A stretch of DNA of 64,000 bases from Chlamydiae bacterium CG10_big_fil_rev_8_21_14_0_10_42_34 (GTDB lineage Bacteria > Chlamydiota > Chlamydiia > Chlamydiales > SM23-39), in contig PFAD01000013.1 in the NCBI GenBank assembly GCA_002773795.1, positions 1 to 64,000 of the forward strand, written 5' to 3'. Positions 44,716 through 54,585 of this stretch are shown here, piece after piece (position 1 is the stretch's first letter; the number at the start of each line of letters is the position of its first letter). The position numbers and the translations under genes are program-made. Under the pieces are notes generated by a model that was not told the origin of the DNA, did not search any database, and worked only from the letters and a program-made list of their open reading frames with translations.

Positions 44716-45084
44716 TTAAGCGCACACTTTAGCTAATCGCCCTAATGCAACGGCGCTCAAGGCCAAGCCAAAATCTCTTAAGGCTATATCGTAATAAAAT
44801 CCCAACGATAACAAGTTGAGAATGATCCAGAATAACCAAATTGCCGCGATGTTGGCAAAGATTTTTGGTTTAAAATAGACTCCAACACCTACGACAATTT
44901 CTGCAACTCCAGCAAGCATCATCAATGCAGACCCGTAGGGACTAAACATCGGAAGGATAAATTGATCCCAATCAACTAAGAGATCAAAAAATTTATCGAG
45001 TCCCGCCACAATAGGAATTACAACAAAAACAAACTTTAAAAGGTTGTACGCTTCCCGTGCATGACCTTTAGAAAATATTTCCAT
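44716..45084 (-). CDS. DoxX-like small membrane protein
   Basis: A 122-residue protein with four membrane helices and DoxX-family features (GLDKFFDLL, MLAGVAEIVVGVGVYFKP). Function unknown; homologues associate with redox or thiosulfate metabolism. It is divergent from tsaB. A second DoxX-like gene lies at 57 kb. Confidence 0.7.
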   Translation of the reverse strand: MEIFSKGHAREAYNLLKFVFVVIPIVAGLDKFFDLLVDWDQFILPMFSPYGSALMMLAGVAEIVVGVGVYFKPKIFANIAAIWLFWIILNLLSLGFYYDIALRDFGLALSAVALGRLAKVCA

Positions 45085-45151
45085 GAACCCATCCTCTCTT
45101 AATATTTCTTTTTAAAGGGAAGAAATTCATCGGTCAAGTAGAATATCTGTC

Positions 45152-45706
45152 ATGAGAACTCTCATTATCGAAACAAGCACCGAAAAAGGGCTCATTCTCC
45201 TTTCAGAAAATGGCGCACCTCTTCGCTCAAAAGCACTTAGTGGCGGAGCGCAACTTTCCAAAACACTCGCCCAAGAAGTAAGCAATCTTTTGAACGGAGA
45301 AATCCCCCAATCAGTAGCCGTTGGAACAGGACCTGGCTCATACACTGGGATTCGCGTTGGCGCAGCGCTTGCAAAAGCCCTAAGCTATGGATGGAAAGTC
45401 CCCCTTATCGGATTTTGTAGTCTTAACTCATTTGGGGAAGGTGTAGTCTTAGTCGATGCTCGCATGGGCGGGTTTTATGCCCTTTTAGACAAAGAACCTA
45501 TTTTAATTTCACCCACTGATCCGCGGCTTCAAAATATTTCTTACATTACGTCGCCCCATCCCGAAATCATCAAAAAACGCCTTACGACAAATGCCGTTTA
45601 TCGGGAAAGCGCACCCAATCCTAAGATCGTGGCAGAACTTGTTTATACACTCTTCTTAGAAGATAAAAATACCCCTCTTGAGCTAACTTATCTTTCATCT
45701 CCTTGA
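45152..45706 (+). CDS. tsaB: tRNA threonylcarbamoyladenosine biosynthesis protein TsaB
   Basis: Scaffold for the TsaD partner in t6A37 tRNA modification. The N terminus RTLIIETSTEKGLILLSENG and the motif AVGTGPGSYTGIRVGAALAK (near 57) are diagnostic. At 184 residues it is shorter than most (~230), lacking part of the C-terminal lobe. It precedes rpsU and dnaJ, as CT343 does. Confidence 0.85.
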   Translation: MRTLIIETSTEKGLILLSENGAPLRSKALSGGAQLSKTLAQEVSNLLNGEIPQSVAVGTGPGSYTGIRVGAALAKALSYGWKVPLIGFCSLNSFGEGVVLVDARMGGFYALLDKEPILISPTDPRLQNISYITSPHPEIIKKRLTTNAVYRESAPNPKIVAELVYTLFLEDKNTPLELTYLSSP

Positions 45707-45768
45707 AGAAAACCTCAAGAACGTTTAAAATGGATTCTCATTAACAAAATTAACGAGGTAACTGGAAA

Positions 45769-45963
45769 ATGCCAAGTGTAAAGGTACGTATCGGCGAACC
45801 GATCGACAAAGCTCTTCGCGCGCTCAAGAAAAAACTTGATAAAGAAGGAATCATGAAGGCTGCTAAAGCTCACCGATTCTATGACAAGCCATCTGTAAAA
45901 AGCCGGCTAAAATCTAAAGCTGCTACGAAACGCACCAAAACAGCGATTCGCAGAGGATACTAG
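45769..45963 (+). CDS. rpsU: 30S ribosomal protein S21
   Basis: A 64-residue basic ribosomal protein; [20 protein letters not shown] and the Lys/Arg-rich C terminus identify it. It overlaps dnaJ by one base (tagtg). Confidence 0.95.
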   Translation: MPSVKVRIGEPIDKALRALKKKLDKEGIMKAAKAHRFYDKPSVKSRLKSKAATKRTKTAIRRGY

Positions 45964-47135
45964 TGGCTAAAGATTTCTACGCCACCTTGGGACTTTCGCG
46001 CGATGCCAGTCCCGAAGAGATTAAAAAAGCCTACCGAAAAAAGGCGCTTGAGCACCACCCTGACAGAAATCAGGGCAATCCTAAAGCCGAAGCGCAGTTC
46101 AAGTTGGTTTCTGAAGCTTATGAAGTTTTAAGCGATGAAAACCGACGACGCGTCTACGATCAATACGGAGAAGAGGGTTTAAGCGGCGCTGGCATGGGCG
46201 GCGGTGGAGGCGGAGGCTTTCCTGGTGGATTTTCATCCATGGAAGAGGCTCTTCGTACCTTCATGGGTGCATTTGGCGGCCGTAGTGGAGGCGGAGAATC
46301 TGTCTTCGACTCATTTTTTGGCGGTGGCGGTGGCTATGAAGAAGAAAGTGCAGCTCGCAAAGGAGCTAGCAAAAAAGCCACGGTTAGAGTCACATTTGAA
46401 GAGGCTGCTCGCGGAACTGAAAAAGAACTTGCGATTCTCAACTATGTTACCTGTGAACCGTGCAGCGGTTCTGGCGCAAAGTCAAGAAATGGGATAAAAA
46501 CCTGCTCTACCTGTCAAGGGAAAGGACAAGTTTACCAAAGTCGTGGCTTTTTCAGCATGTCATCAGCATGTCCCCACTGTGGCGGTGCAGGGCAAGTGAT
46601 TACAGACCCTTGCAAAACGTGTGGTGGAGCAGGCAGAACAAAAGAAAAACAGCGAATCAAAGCGCGCATTCCAGCAGGTGTCGATAGTGGCATGCGGCTA
46701 AAAATGAGCGGTTATGGCGACGCAGGTGAAGCAGGCGGACCTCCGGGAGATCTTTACGTCTATATCGAAGTAGAGAAACACGAAGCGTTTACCCGTGAAG
46801 GCGACGATGTCTATTTAGAGTTACCCATCACTTTTACAGAAGCTGCATTAGGGGCTAAAAAAGAGATCCCAACTCCCCTTAACGAACAAGTACGGATCCA
46901 AATTCCTGAGGGGACACAAAACGGAAAGCTTTTACGCGTAAATGGCAAAGGGTTTCCTAATGTCCACGGCCAAGGCCATGGAGATTTGCTCGTTCGTGTT
47001 TTGGTAGAAACGCCTGTAAGATTGAGCGAAAAGCAAAAAGAGTTACTCCGCTCATTTGAAGGGTTGGAATCTCCCCAAAACCATCCCAGAAAGAAAACTT
47101 TTTTAGAAAAACTTAAGGTTTTTTTTTCGGATTAG
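45963..47135 (+). CDS. dnaJ: Chaperone protein DnaJ
   Basis: The DnaK co-chaperone, 390 residues from a GTG start. The J domain (~1-70) contains the HPD motif in [11 protein letters not shown] Gly-rich linker follows, then a zinc domain with four CxxCxGxG repeats ([36 protein letters not shown]), and the C-terminal substrate-binding domain. The rpsU-dnaJ coupling is as in C. trachomatis CT342-CT341. Confidence 0.97.
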   Translation: MAKDFYATLGLSRDASPEEIKKAYRKKALEHHPDRNQGNPKAEAQFKLVSEAYEVLSDENRRRVYDQYGEEGLSGAGMGGGGGGGFPGGFSSMEEALRTFMGAFGGRSGGGESVFDSFFGGGGGYEEESAARKGASKKATVRVTFEEAARGTEKELAILNYVTCEPCSGSGAKSRNGIKTCSTCQGKGQVYQSRGFFSMSSACPHCGGAGQVITDPCKTCGGAGRTKEKQRIKARIPAGVDSGMRLKMSGYGDAGEAGGPPGDLYVYIEVEKHEAFTREGDDVYLELPITFTEAALGAKKEIPTPLNEQVRIQIPEGTQNGKLLRVNGKGFPNVHGQGHGDLLVRVLVETPVRLSEKQKELLRSFEGLESPQNHPRKKTFLEKLKVFFSD

Positions 47136-47953
47136 TCCGCAGGTTCACGTAGATATTTAACGAACCTGTGGATATTCACATCTTCGACCTTATTCATCCC
47201 TGCATACTTCATTTTCCAATGATCCACACTTCCCCCCCACCATTTTTGAAGGCGCGGGATCTTTTGATTGAGTAGAAAATGTTCATCTCGCAACGTGTAG
47301 TGATTGATCCTTAAAGGCGAAAGCTCAACAGTTGGAGAAAGTCTCCCCTCAAACCGAACTTCGGCCATGTTTACCTGATAAAACTCATCTCGATAAATCA
47401 TTGAATGGGGATTGTCACATCCTAAAACGCGCTCAGGCCTTACAATGCTTTTCACATGGTGATTGATCCCCTGCTCTACAGGCATTTTTAAGTTCAACGT
47501 TTCTATTAACAGCTTGTCCTTAGGAATTTTCCCAACGTTTGCTGTTCCAAAAACTTGCCAATTCACTCCAACACCACCATATTTTTCAAACCTTTCAAGC
47601 TGATCCAAGATGTGGCCATCTTCCGAAAAGAGAAACTCATCCACGTCGATGATCGCAAGCCACTTCACATGTCCTTTTGCCAGAAAAATTGCCCTTTCGT
47701 AGGCCAAACATTGAAGCTCATTCCACTCAAAAATCTCACTGTGCTCAATTGGCCATGAAATCAGCTCAACAATCCCCTTTGCAAGATAAGGTTCCAACAC
47801 ACTTTTTGGGTGATCGTTACTTAAATTATCGAATAGATAGAAGCGCTCAACACCCATTAAAAGGTGAAAATCAATCCACTCCTTTAGAAAGGGGGCTTCA
47901 TTTCGAAAAATGGCAGCTATAGCTATACCGAAATAACCTGAAGAAAATGACAT
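47132..47953 (-). CDS. GT92-like glycosyltransferase
   Basis: A 273-residue protein with the glycosyltransferase family 92/DUF23 pattern: [34 protein letters not shown] and the metal-binding [12 protein letters not shown], followed by [13 protein letters not shown] and [18 protein letters not shown]92 galactosyltransferases are best known in animals, with scattered bacterial members. The acceptor is unknown; lipopolysaccharide or a host glycan is possible. It converges on dnaJ with a 4-base overlap. Confidence 0.8.
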   Translation of the reverse strand: MSFSSGYFGIAIAAIFRNEAPFLKEWIDFHLLMGVERFYLFDNLSNDHPKSVLEPYLAKGIVELISWPIEHSEIFEWNELQCLAYERAIFLAKGHVKWLAIIDVDEFLFSEDGHILDQLERFEKYGGVGVNWQVFGTANVGKIPKDKLLIETLNLKMPVEQGINHHVKSIVRPERVLGCDNPHSMIYRDEFYQVNMAEVRFEGRLSPTVELSPLRINHYTLRDEHFLLNQKIPRLQKWWGGSVDHWKMKYAGMNKVEDVNIHRFVKYLREPAD

Positions 47954-47985
47954 GGATAAAACTATCCATTATAAGAGCCCAAAAG

Positions 47986-48315
47986 TCAAACCGACTTTTT
48001 GGCATTATCGAGATCTTGGCCAAGCTTTTGAGCAGCATCAGAATTTTCTGGAGATTTTTGAAAAACGGAATAATCTTTAGAGATCTCTTCGTTTTGTTTT
48101 TCAAGCTCGCTTCTCATAAGTCCCCTTGCTGTCTCATTGAGAATCTGCATAGCCCGATCCATTACATCTTTAAACTCTTCTCTTTGGTAAGGATTTTGAG
48201 ATTTGGTGTATTGATCAAGCGCCCTTTTAAAAAGATCGGCACTTTGCTTATATTCTTGTTCATACAACTTTTTGTCGTGCGGATTGATTGGACCTAAGCC
48301 AGAAACATCAGACAT
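47986..48315 (-). CDS. Hypothetical helical protein
   Basis: A 109-residue soluble, charged, helical protein. The start at 48315 (MSDVSGLGPINPHDKKLYEQ) has GGAGG 5 bases upstream. Size and composition would suit a secretion chaperone or small scaffold, but no family is recognised. It is divergent from the beta-barrel gene. Confidence 0.65.
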   Translation of the reverse strand: MSDVSGLGPINPHDKKLYEQEYKQSADLFKRALDQYTKSQNPYQREEFKDVMDRAMQILNETARGLMRSELEKQNEEISKDYSVFQKSPENSDAAQKLGQDLDNAKKSV

Positions 48316-48374
48316 AACATCCTCCCTTTCTTCTGTCCTTGCCAAAAATGCACGAAAAGATAAATAAAAATATT

Positions 48375-49400
48375 ATGAATACGTATGTTTGGTTCCTTTT
48401 ATTAACCCCCTTTCTTCTGTTTTCTCAGTCTCCTCAAGACAACCCAACTCCTGGACAAATTGAGGTACAACTTCAAGATGCCGAAGCAGAATTTCAAAGA
48501 GCTCTAAAACTTTTCAGCCCTTGGTATACAGGCCCCTTAATCACACCTGGCGCCTCGATGATGCCTCCTGGAAACGGCAATACCCAGCCCTACCTATTTG
48601 TGATCGATAATTACGCAGCCTTTAACAAGGATCGCAAATCGATTGCGCTTGAAAACAACCTAATACAACTCAAAGGGACAGCAAACGTTCAAACTGGCAT
48701 TACAGATAATTTTGATATCAATGTGAGCTTTTCAGGGATTAGTAACTGGCAAAACGGACATCATGGAGGGGGCTTTGGAGATATCGGCGTGACGGGAGGC
48801 TTTTTAATTAACAAGCAAACGCTCTACGCTCCTGCCGTAAAGCTTACAATTTCAGAAACCTTTCCAACGGGAAGCTACAAAAGCTTAAACAACAACGGCC
48901 TAAACTTAAGCGCAACAGGTGCCGGCGCCTATTCAACCCAATTTGGCCTTGGATTTTCGAAGGTGATCCTCTGGGCAACTGAGCATCCGATGAATGTGCG
49001 CTGCTTTTTTGGCTATCAACTATCAACTGTTGTTAACGTAAAAGGGTTTCATGCGTACGGTGGCGGCTTTGGATGTAATGGCAAAGTGAAACCTGGAAAT
49101 ACCTTTAGCGCTGACTTTGGCTATGAGTATAGCTTCAACGAAAACTGGGTCGCAGCACTAGATGTTGTCTACAGCGCAACAAATCGGACCAAATTTCACG
49201 GGAACGCAGGACTTACTGCCTCTGGCACCCCAGCATCATCTGGCTCAGGATATAGTGACAACTTAAGCTTTGCTCCCGCCATAGAATATAATTGGAGCCC
49301 TAAACTTGGACTGATTGCTGGAGGTTGGTTCTCTGTCTATGGGCGCAACAGCTCAAAGTACGCAGCAGGAATCATCAGCTTAACGATTAGTTATCCTTAA
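48375..49400 (+). CDS. Putative outer membrane beta-barrel protein
   Basis: 341 residues from ATG 48375 (MNTYVWFLLLTPFLLFSQS gives a signal peptide); ATGs at 48339 and 48348 are also in frame. After a short periplasmic segment, alternating beta strands rich in Gly and aromatics run to the C terminus (FDINVSFSGISNWQNG, FGDIGVTGGFLI, FSADFGYEYSFNENWVAALD), with the last strand ISLTISYP. It recalls the phenol-MetA-like transporter/porin family. Substrate unknown. It ends in a 14-base convergent overlap. Confidence 0.7.
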   Translation: MNTYVWFLLLTPFLLFSQSPQDNPTPGQIEVQLQDAEAEFQRALKLFSPWYTGPLITPGASMMPPGNGNTQPYLFVIDNYAAFNKDRKSIALENNLIQLKGTANVQTGITDNFDINVSFSGISNWQNGHHGGGFGDIGVTGGFLINKQTLYAPAVKLTISETFPTGSYKSLNNNGLNLSATGAGAYSTQFGLGFSKVILWATEHPMNVRCFFGYQLSTVVNVKGFHAYGGGFGCNGKVKPGNTFSADFGYEYSFNENWVAALDVVYSATNRTKFHGNAGLTASGTPASSGSGYSDNLSFAPAIEYNWSPKLGLIAGGWFSVYGRNSSKYAAGIISLTISYP

Positions 49401-50472
49401 AAACAACGCCACGCTCAACTCCTTGAAGAGTGCTTGTCATATCGATGTAGCCCTTGCCAACATCCATAGAAAGTCCCCGATCAGAGCCTCTTGAAAAATC
49501 TAACTTTTTCAAGTCGATCATTTTCAAAGAAAGGTGCTCGTAAGAGCGGAAGTAGAAAACTTTATTTTTCAAATCCTTGATGACAATCCACTGGGTATAG
49601 TCACCCCCCTCAGCTGCCTTTTCACGACATAACCCGAGAGGAACATCTACACAATTGAGCAAATGCTCTGCTAAATTGATTGCATTATCACTAGTTACAA
49701 CCGGCTTTGCAAAGCGAAGAAACGTAGCAATGCGCACGAAGCGTGATGGAGGCGTCCAATCGCCTGGCAATCCCAAAAGGCCACTTCCTTGCCCTTGAAA
49801 CTCAACCTTTTCCCCTCGCAAAGTATACGATGGAGCATTGAGAGCATCGAGATGCACATAGTTTTGTAAATTTGTGATCTGCCAATCAAACGGTGGGGAG
49901 TTTGTCAATACACTGATTGGATTGTCGTAAACATTCATCTTACCAGCTACAAATTCTACAACAAGACTGTTGCCCCTTGCATCGTGGATGGCTGCGTGAA
50001 GCGGAGCAAACCCAAGCGGCGGCACAGGGTGGCCCCAAACAACGACCCCTTTTAAAGCCTCTTTCACTTCAGCAACCGTTGAAAAATTCCCTAAAAGCCA
50101 AGATCCAAAGTCGACAAAATCTAACGCCTTTGACATCTCATCAGACTTTACGGAAGGGTACTCTGTGACACCTGGCAGCCAAAGATAGCCGAAAGAAAGC
50201 CCCATTTCATTCATTCCATCGAATGAAAAGTCCATCTTCAGAGCATTTACACCCACATACCCATATTTCGAAACCCACTCAGTTCCCTTTCCCCTTTCAG
50301 GAGTTTGAGAAACGACCCTTTTGCCTCGAGGATAAACCTTGAGAGTACTCTTCAGATCCATCGCAAATTCCAACGATCTTCCATTAACCCAAGTACCATC
50401 TTTGGACTGCACCATAAAGTCAGTGCATGCAAAAGCTACCGAAAATAAAAAGAGAAAAATAAACCTAAACAT
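49387..50472 (-). CDS. Exported choloylglycine hydrolase/penicillin acylase-family amidase
   Basis: A linear-amide C-N hydrolase of the Ntn family. The start at 50472 (MFRFIFLFLFSVAFAC) follows GAGGGG. The signal peptide would be cut at Ala15|Cys16, leaving Cys16 as the N-terminal nucleophile, exactly as the mechanism requires; CTDFMV and WVNGRSLEFAMDL are family motifs near the mature N terminus. Substrates could be N-acyl amides, bile-salt-like conjugates or acyl-homoserine lactones. The periplasmic or secreted location is inferred from the signal. Confidence 0.82.
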   Translation of the reverse strand: MFRFIFLFLFSVAFACTDFMVQSKDGTWVNGRSLEFAMDLKSTLKVYPRGKRVVSQTPERGKGTEWVSKYGYVGVNALKMDFSFDGMNEMGLSFGYLWLPGVTEYPSVKSDEMSKALDFVDFGSWLLGNFSTVAEVKEALKGVVVWGHPVPPLGFAPLHAAIHDARGNSLVVEFVAGKMNVYDNPISVLTNSPPFDWQITNLQNYVHLDALNAPSYTLRGEKVEFQGQGSGLLGLPGDWTPPSRFVRIATFLRFAKPVVTSDNAINLAEHLLNCVDVPLGLCREKAAEGGDYTQWIVIKDLKNKVFYFRSYEHLSLKMIDLKKLDFSRGSDRGLSMDVGKGYIDMTSTLQGVERGVVFKDN

Positions 50473-50611
50473 ACCACTTACCCCTCGAAGATGACCCAAA
50501 CCGGATCTTAAGCGCGCCCCTATTTCCCTTCAACCTAATTACGAGACCCTAACCTTACAATTCCTTTAAAATATCCATAGTGATAGCCTAGTTCTTACTT
50601 GGAGATGCCCC

Positions 50612-51436
50612 ATGAAAAAATTCACACTCTTATTCCTTGCCACTTTTCTTTGTAACTTCCTCCTTGCCACTCCAATTCAAGATCATAAAATTGACCCAAC
50701 CGCTCTTGCTGAGCTGGTTAGTTCTTTAGGAATTTCTGAAGACGCTGACCTGATTCAAGAAACACAAAAACAGTGGCTCCGAAAGAACCAAGAAAGATGG
50801 GAAGTTGCAGAACTTTCCTTAAGTCAAAAGAATTTAGTGTTGGATTGGGCAACCAAACAGGGCCTATTTGCCGCTTGGAAACCTCTGTACAAATCTTACG
50901 ATAAAGCGCTCATTCTTGGTGCAACTACCCATAAAATGCAGTCTCGCCTCGATTATTTGAAACAGCTTTGGGAGCAAGGCGTTCGGTTTAAAGAAGTTGT
51001 GTGGCTTACAGGAGATCGCCCTTTAGATCCGCGTGTGGATGGTTTACTTGATCGAGCAAATAATGAGTCTGAAGCAGCACATATCATATGGGAAGAGGCG
51101 AATCTTCCTGAAGATCTACATAACCTCCCCTCTGTCTTTGTAGCTATTCCTATGAAAGCAGAAGGCAGCACTTTAAAGCGCCCAAATACAGAAGATACGA
51201 TTATTGGTTGGCTAAAAATTGCGCCCGAAACTTGTACCGCTCTATTTGTTTCAGATCAACCATTTTGCGGATATCAATTTGCAGTGATCAAAGCTTGCCT
51301 ACCTGAATCGGTCCAATTTGATTTGGTAGGGCAAGGCGTTGATCCAAGAAGCCATCCGTCTGCTGCGGCCATCACCTTAGATTCAATAGCGCGTTGGCTG
51401 TACCAAGAAAATTTATGCCAATCACAAGACAAGTAG
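50612..51436 (+). CDS. Exported hypothetical protein, possibly DUF218/YdcF-like
   Basis: 274 residues with an N-terminal signal peptide (KKFTLLFLATFLCNFLLA). The central part ALILGATTHKMQSRLDYLKQ, WLTGDRPLDP and NESEAAHIIWEE resembles the layout of DUF218/YdcF-SanA proteins (a first beta-strand with Gly, a later strand and an E-S-E helix), but the match is weak. Function unknown. GGAG lies upstream of the ATG. Confidence 0.6.
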   Translation: MKKFTLLFLATFLCNFLLATPIQDHKIDPTALAELVSSLGISEDADLIQETQKQWLRKNQERWEVAELSLSQKNLVLDWATKQGLFAAWKPLYKSYDKALILGATTHKMQSRLDYLKQLWEQGVRFKEVVWLTGDRPLDPRVDGLLDRANNESEAAHIIWEEANLPEDLHNLPSVFVAIPMKAEGSTLKRPNTEDTIIGWLKIAPETCTALFVSDQPFCGYQFAVIKACLPESVQFDLVGQGVDPRSHPSAAAITLDSIARWLYQENLCQSQDK

Positions 51437-51575
51437 TGAGTTTGTAATAACTTTTCCTTCATCAACTTTAAAGTTTCGATCTACGAGTTGTGGCATGAAC
51501 TAAGCCATCCATCAAAAAGCTTACAATTGACTTTTTTTGCACCTTTTTAGATAACAAGAAGTTTTAGGAGGTAGT

Positions 51576-52952
51576 GTGACAGACGCTGAACGTTATCGTT
51601 ATAAATGGTGGGCTTTAACAGGAGTTTGCCTCCTAGCTTTTACCGCATTTCTAGATTTTACCATTGTAAATACAGCCCTACCTTTCATCAAAGCTGATCT
51701 ACACACGACTATCTTCCAGCTACAATGGGTCGCAAACGTCTTCGCCATTATTTTAGGAATGACAATGCTTGCTATTGGCAAGCTTGCGGATCTTTGGGGC
51801 AAGAAAAACATCTACTACATAGGGTCGATCATCTTTGCAGTTGCTGCTGTAGGAGCTGGATGGAGTCCCAACGTTCAATTTCTCATTTTTTTTCGAGGGC
51901 TTCAAGCCCTAGGAGCATCCGTTCTTTTCATTGTCTCAGGGGCGGCTCTTACCGACGTATTTCCTGAAAATGAGCGTGTCCGCGCAATCAGTATTTGGGG
52001 GGGAAGTACCGGTTTGGGTCTTGTCATAGGTCCTTTTCTAGGGGGAGTACTTGTCTCACTGCTGAGTTGGAGATGGGTATTTTGGATCAACCTACCTCTG
52101 ATTGTCATCGGGCTTTCCCTTTGTTCATTTAGTTTAAAAACTCCCAACCGAGAACACCCTTCAGTCAAAATTGATTGGGTTGGCTTTTTCCTCTTAGTGT
52201 TTGGCCTTGGCAGCTTAATGTATGGGATTATCGCAATCGCACAATCAGAATGGAGCTCACTCATTGGTTGGCTATTTTTTGCACTTGGAGTGCTCTCGCT
52301 ATTTTCATTAATCTTTATTGATCTTAGAAAAACCACACCTTTACTCAGCCTACACATCTTCCATGAAAAAATTATCTCTCTAGCAGCTCTAAGCTGTGCA
52401 ATTGGAGGAGTTGTCGCAGGTGTGTTTATGTTTTTTGACCCCCTCTACTTACGGCTCCTGCGTAATATTTCTCCATTAACAATAGGCCTTATTATTGCTG
52501 TAATCCCCATTGCTCAAGTGCTCACCTCCCTAACATTTAACAAACTCCTGAAGTACAGCGGCTCTGCAAATCTTCTACTTATTTCGTGCTGCTCAGGTTT
52601 CGTTGGAGCTGTTCTCCATCTTTTCTTTGGCACACAAACTCCACTCATTTACCTAATACTCCCCTTCTTCCTCCTTGGGATTAATTGGGCGCTTAGCAAC
52701 GTAGCTATGGTCACAGCAGTCAACCAAACACTGGAAGCTTCTAAAACGGGCGAAGCCATTGGAACGATCGCGACAATCTGGAATGTAGTGGCAGCATTGC
52801 TCCTTGCTCTAAGTACGGCCGTTTTTCACATCATTGAAACTAAAAGCTCATTTTTGCCCGCCTTTCGCGGTGCAGTTTTTCTGAACGTGATTTACATGGG
52901 ATTGATCTTACTTGCAGCATTTCGGGTGTACCGAAGCATCAAAAATAGATAA
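51576..52952 (+). CDS. MFS transporter, DHA2 (EmrB/QacA-like) drug exporter
   Basis: 458 residues from a GTG start behind a strong AGGAGG. About 14 hydrophobic helices. The start FLDFTIVNTALPFIKADL is typical of DHA2, motif A is GKLADLWGKKNIYYIGSI, and antiporter motif C-like GLVIGPFLGGVLVSLLSW is present. Expected to export toxic compounds with H+ or to move metabolites. No partner membrane fusion protein is nearby. Confidence 0.85.
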   Translation: MTDAERYRYKWWALTGVCLLAFTAFLDFTIVNTALPFIKADLHTTIFQLQWVANVFAIILGMTMLAIGKLADLWGKKNIYYIGSIIFAVAAVGAGWSPNVQFLIFFRGLQALGASVLFIVSGAALTDVFPENERVRAISIWGGSTGLGLVIGPFLGGVLVSLLSWRWVFWINLPLIVIGLSLCSFSLKTPNREHPSVKIDWVGFFLLVFGLGSLMYGIIAIAQSEWSSLIGWLFFALGVLSLFSLIFIDLRKTTPLLSLHIFHEKIISLAALSCAIGGVVAGVFMFFDPLYLRLLRNISPLTIGLIIAVIPIAQVLTSLTFNKLLKYSGSANLLLISCCSGFVGAVLHLFFGTQTPLIYLILPFFLLGINWALSNVAMVTAVNQTLEASKTGEAIGTIATIWNVVAALLLALSTAVFHIIETKSSFLPAFRGAVFLNVIYMGLILLAAFRVYRSIKNR

Positions 52953-53359
52953 TGAAATTTAGCCCTTCCTAGTTTGGAAGGGCAGTAATTCTACATTCGC
53001 CGCTTTTCCCATTTCTCTGAATCAACCTTATATTGATGAAATTCCACTCCGCAACTATCATATGCGCCTTAACAACTGCATAGAGAAATTACCCCATTTT
53101 ACCCTTCTGATCTACGCAATTGTTAGCAAAAGCTAGCGAAAGTTCCGTGAGATTCTGACCCACATTTGGCCCACAAATCAAGATGGAAGTTGATCAAATT
53201 CTTTTCACGTTGTATAAGAGACCTTCTTTTTACTTAGAAAAACAACATAGCTTTAGGATCACCCCGAACAAAGCGCTCGAATCCAGAAGTAGGGCCGAAA
53301 TTTTCAGTGATTGCTAAGTAAACTAAAAACCGCATACCAAATTGACAAGGTGGGAAAGT
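52953..53359. other. Intergenic region after the MFS gene
   Basis: It begins with a perfect 8-bp hairpin, gcccttcc/ggaagggc (52962-52983), without a T-run, probably a weak terminator. The rest holds no gene I can support; a 33-codon minus-strand frame at 53234-53335 is noted but unproven. Confidence 0.4.
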
Positions 53360-54391
53360 ATGAAATTATTAATGATGGTCGCAACGCTTTTTCTGCCTTT
53401 ACTCATAATAGAAGCTCACGAAGAAATCAACGACCGAATCACCGCTTTATTTATTATAAGCAGTGATTCACAAGATTTTGTAGGACAAGGAAGAGAAAAA
53501 ATCTATTACCCAGAAGATGGAACATTTACAATTTCACAAATTTGGTGCGATGGAGCTATTGGAATAAACTTCCGTTCTAACGAAAAAAGAGAATGGTGGT
53601 CATTGACATTTGGAGGAACCAATAAAGCCCCCCCCCGCATAGGGTTGTTTACAAATGCCAAAAGACACCCATTTTCTGGCGTTTGTCCCGGTTTTGAAAT
53701 AGACAGCGATCACCGTGGGTGCAATAGACTAAGCGGACAATTCGAAATTCTCGAACTGGAGTACAATGACGCAGGAACTATCACAGCTTTTGCCGCAAAT
53801 TTTGTACAAAGATGTGAAGAGATTGGACCACCTCTATTTGGAAGCGTAAGAATCAATTCCTCTATCCCTATTGAAACTCGCTTCAGAGAACATCTACAAA
53901 AAAAACTGGAACCATCAGTTATTTATGTTTCTAAATTCGATCCCCTAACTGGAGAAACTACTTCAACCTTACTATCTAGCGAGCCTAATAAGTTAGAGAT
54001 AAGCCGTTTGCCTCTTGGAGGCGAGGGAATAGAAGTAGTTATCGAAGGAGAAAATGAGAGCTGGACATTTGATTTCGCAGCTCCAATTGGAAGTGAATTG
54101 GGCAAGGGTAAATACAAAACCTCTAGCCGCTATCCTTTCAATAGCTATTTTGAAGCGGGAATAGCTGTTACATTATCCGGTTCAGCATCTGTACATCCTT
54201 CTGGATCTTTTGAAATTATCGACATTCAAAAAACTATAACCGGTGAAATCCGCAAGCTCATATTGCAATTCACCATAGAGACTGAAACAGGAGAGATTTA
54301 CGAAGGTACCATCAGGCATTTATCAAAAAATTCATCCGTTTTTCAGGCTGAAATCGATTCAGACGATGATGATAGCGAAGATGATTTTTAG
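53360..54391 (+). CDS. Secreted two-domain repeat protein of unknown function
   Basis: 343 residues from ATG 53360, which follows AAGGTGGGA; a signal peptide ends near LLIIEA. Two homologous halves are visible. The first has REWWSLTFGGTNKAPPRIGL, HPFSGVCPGFEI and SGQFEILELEYNDAGTITAF. The second has ESWTFDFAAPIGSELGKGKY, YPFNSYFEAGIAV and SGSFEIIDIQKTITGEIRKL. Each is likely one beta-sandwich. The C terminus is a run of acidic residues (DSDDDDSEDDF). Family and role are unknown. Confidence 0.65.
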   Translation: MKLLMMVATLFLPLLIIEAHEEINDRITALFIISSDSQDFVGQGREKIYYPEDGTFTISQIWCDGAIGINFRSNEKREWWSLTFGGTNKAPPRIGLFTNAKRHPFSGVCPGFEIDSDHRGCNRLSGQFEILELEYNDAGTITAFAANFVQRCEEIGPPLFGSVRINSSIPIETRFREHLQKKLEPSVIYVSKFDPLTGETTSTLLSSEPNKLEISRLPLGGEGIEVVIEGENESWTFDFAAPIGSELGKGKYKTSSRYPFNSYFEAGIAVTLSGSASVHPSGSFEIIDIQKTITGEIRKLILQFTIETETGEIYEGTIRHLSKNSSVFQAEIDSDDDDSEDDF

Positions 54392-54405
54392 CAAAAAATG
54401 ACCAC

Positions 54406-54585
54406 ATGTTTAACTTTAACATTTGGATCCTATTTTTAACTCTCGCTACCAACCTCTTCGCTGTGGATCCTGATACCACTATCGTGATCGACAGCACCTC
54501 TTGTAATGTTCGAGACTCTGTTCACGCTCCAACAGGCCAATCATTTGTCCGCTGCAACAATGCGGTTGTTAAGGATACTTTTCCA
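54406..54585 (+). pseudogene. Truncated exported-protein fragment
   Basis: The first ~20 codons encode a signal peptide (NFNIWILFLTLATNLFA), followed by ~40 residues (DPDTTIVIDSTSCNVRDSVH). From about 54586 the frame runs antisense to an IS3 transposase remnant, so the original gene appears cut by that insertion. The first part may be a genuine gene 5' end. Confidence 0.4.

Noticed and set aside
46200..46345. Gly-codon-rich repeat in dnaJ
   Set aside because: This is the normal Gly/Phe-like linker of DnaJ, not a separate repeat element.
53234..53335. 33-codon minus-strand frame in the gap after the MFS gene
   Set aside because: The sequence looks somewhat protein-like, but it is short, has no ribosome binding site and no recognised family.
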